Assembly: GCA_026874595.1 (NCBI GenBank) | Contig: CM049306.1 | Coordinates: forward strand, 53,042,019 to 53,106,018 | Direction of reading: 5' to 3' | Origin: Sipunculus nudus | Taxonomy: Eukaryota; Annelida; Sipuncula; Golfingiida; Sipunculidae | Length of the DNA stretch: 64,000 nucleotides | Shown: positions 61,971-64,000 of the stretch, piece after piece | Numbering within the stretch: the first letter of the stretch is position 1 | Layout: each line of letters opens with the position of its first letter | Translations under genes and position numbers: made by a program | The notes under the pieces: model-generated | What the model was told of the DNA's origin: nothing | What the model saw: only the letters and a program-made list of their open reading frames with translations | Databases searched by the model: none

Positions 61971-62791
61971 TGTTTATGGATCTGCTCAAATAGCACAAGC
62001 AGCAAAGACTCCATGCAATCCAGGTCATTGTTATTGCAGCACTTATCTCAACAATGGCTTTACAAAGACTGCAGTTGACCATAGATCCCAAGTAAATTAT
62101 AGTTATATACTGGTAGTAAATTGGTAGTATATGTATGTCAGGTTTCATAGTGTATATAAATCAAAATATGTACATGCATGTTTTTCACGTTATATAATGC
62201 AAACAAGGAAACATATATATGCAAAAAAACCCAGATAATAAGACACTTAAATGTAAAATTTTGGAATCTCTATTAATATGGTTTAATAAATGATGCTATG
62301 TTGTTTTATTCGGCCAGGTCTCAAGTATAAAGACCTGTTAACTCTACTATACATATTCAATAATCAAATAACTACACAACCTCTATCTTCCAAAATGTAA
62401 ATGTGATACGTCGTCAAGCTGAGATGTCGCCAAACCTGAAATCGTCCAGCTCGAATATAATCAGTCATGTCAGTTTGGTGAAACTAAGCGAGGGAATTTT
62501 TCACAAATTATATTACGTTTAGGTTTTTGATAGGGTTGATTTATAAAACTGATAATATACCCCCGTACGTGAATACAGAGGTAGTCGCGCATGTTTCTTT
62601 AAAGCAGAGCGTCAGTGATGCCTGTCTATCAGTAACTTTTGGAAAACTAAAATGAAAACATCGGTATTCAGGCAGTTTTCCTTTTGGTCATGACCATTCC
62701 ATACGTCTACACATTGGAAAGACTGGGTAAATTTTAGTTTTACAAATTTTTATACTATTGAATTGAACCTCCATAATCTTCCTACTAGACA

Positions 62792-62932
62792 TGCCATACA
62801 TGGGTTACATCTCGCCGGGATACATCACAGTTGGCTACTCTGTGATTAACATCTCATCAAGCTACATCGTAGCAAGCAGTGAAATGAGGGTACGTCCTAT
62901 CGAGATGGGTCGTACTGGGTACACCACCTGAT
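62792..62932 (+). other. Short periodic open frame (GY repeats)
   Basis: A 44-codon frame from ATG reads MGYISPGYITVGYSVINISS, then SYIVASSEMR and GRTGYTT, to TGA. TACATC-type triplets recur (TTACATCTCG, ATACATCAC, CTACATCGTAG), so the periodicity is at DNA level. Probably a degenerate repeat. Confidence 0.2.
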
Positions 62933-64000
62933 GTGCCTATTCTAAATGTCATTTAAGTAGTCATCTCTAAGATATTTCTAAATCATTAGATGACACTGTA
63001 CCATATGACTTATACATTTCAGATAAAAATGACAACTGTTAAATATGTGGTTTTATGGTGGGTCGTAGGTGACATCAAGAACAGAGTGTTTGACACACTC
63101 AGTTTTGCTGGTGATAAAGACACCAGGATATATCAATCACCCTTGTCATTACATTTTTTGTGACATAAATTCAATGACTATTGTTAGGTTTTGATCCACT
63201 GTGGGACACACCTGATGCTTTGCTGTGATTTATTTTTACATTATATAAAACCCTAACACACAAATATTGAACACAAACTGACTCATGCTGACTATATTAA
63301 TTTTGTTCAATCAAACCATGGTTGCCATGTTTGACTATATACTTTGTTCAATCAAACCATAGGTACCTTTTTTTAACAGATAATTTTCTGAAAACATATA
63401 TTGTTTATTATTACACTCCACCATTTGTGGAGATATTATATTTTCCCTTTTGGTCATGATAGTTGGTTTTTCACTTGCCAATTAACTCTCTGCAAACTGT
63501 TTTTCAACAGATTTTGATTAAATTTTGTAGTTCAGATAGGGCAACACCCACAGAACAAACAATTAATTTTTTTAGATAATCTGGATCACCATAATATATT
63601 TTGAATTTTATAGTTATTTGAATTATATAGTTATAATTATAAGAGAATTAAATCCCATTGTATCACAGTGACTTCTTTGTCCTGGGGGGAGGCTGCCTAT
63701 TCATTGGTATTAGGGTCAGTGTTACTTCTGCAGCTCACTAGATAAACCTGTTTCACAGAACTGTATCAATGTAAACAAGACATGAAAGTATGATTATATA
63801 TAAATGGAATCTTGGTGGGGTTCTCCATTTGGGCAAAAGCTACACACATCCACTTTTGGTAATGATACTGCATATGGGAGTGACAATTATTATTTTTATA
63901 TAAAATTATTTGCTACCTGCTGGATGCTATATGACATGATTTAACATTTTGTGTGAGTCTGCAGACATAAGTTACCATGATCATTTTGTGGGCTACTTTT

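Overview
This looks like animal nuclear DNA: AT-rich, with no operons or ribosome-binding sites, many dispersed and tandem repeats, and two non-LTR retrotransposon families. Tandem-core repeats ending in an (ACGG)n microsatellite plus a terminal hairpin resemble the 'pearl'/HINE (Helentron-like) elements known from bivalves, so a lophotrochozoan, probably a bivalve mollusc, is the best guess. That is inference from repeat architecture, not from a diagnostic gene. I see no rRNA, clear tRNA gene, CRISPR array or complete single-exon host gene.

The best evidence for a host gene is on the minus strand. Short, relatively GC-rich open segments with splice-like borders lie at 58.6 kb (start codon), 52.1, 43.3, 22.5, 20.3, 8.6, 8.1, 7.9, 7.6, 7.3 and 6.2 kb (likely 3' end). 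Most neighbouring pieces have compatible splice phases, and the 52.1 kb and 7.5 kb pieces share a weakly similar pattern (VM, then T.Y, SS, FY, C), which hints at a repeated extracellular-type domain. I cannot name the product. The model is hand-built and needs RNA data. Other exon-like islands (15.5, 26.9, 49.4, 50.0, 51.1 kb) do not fit the chain.

The rest is mostly mobile DNA. A three-level nest spans 27.4-32.3 kb: a minus-strand L2/CR1-like LINE (LINE-B) is split by a 5'-truncated plus-strand LINE (LINE-A) flanked by a 15/16-bp target duplication. LINE-A is itself interrupted by a Helentron-like element, which carries an exon with both splice sites. A second element of that family (33.2-35.8 kb) also contains an exon-like block; a third (52.9-54.5 kb) does not, and a fourth enters at the left edge. 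Other families are three MITE copies with TTAA target sites (11.3, 25.9, 38.6 kb), Tc1/mariner-type MITEs with CAGTG ends (1.5, 12.6, 15.0, 27.1 kb), two terminal-inverted-repeat elements packed with a palindromic GGTGGCGCCACC satellite (12.7 and 44.2 kb), a fold-back element (5.0 kb), tRNA-derived SINE-like pieces, and several minisatellites.

Stretches not listed as features (for example 0.4-1.5, 1.7-3.8, 16-18.4, 23.1-25.9, 35.8-38.6, 39.1-43.2, 54.9-58.5 and 60.4-64 kb) are AT-rich sequence in which I could support nothing beyond short homopolymers and unconvincing open frames.
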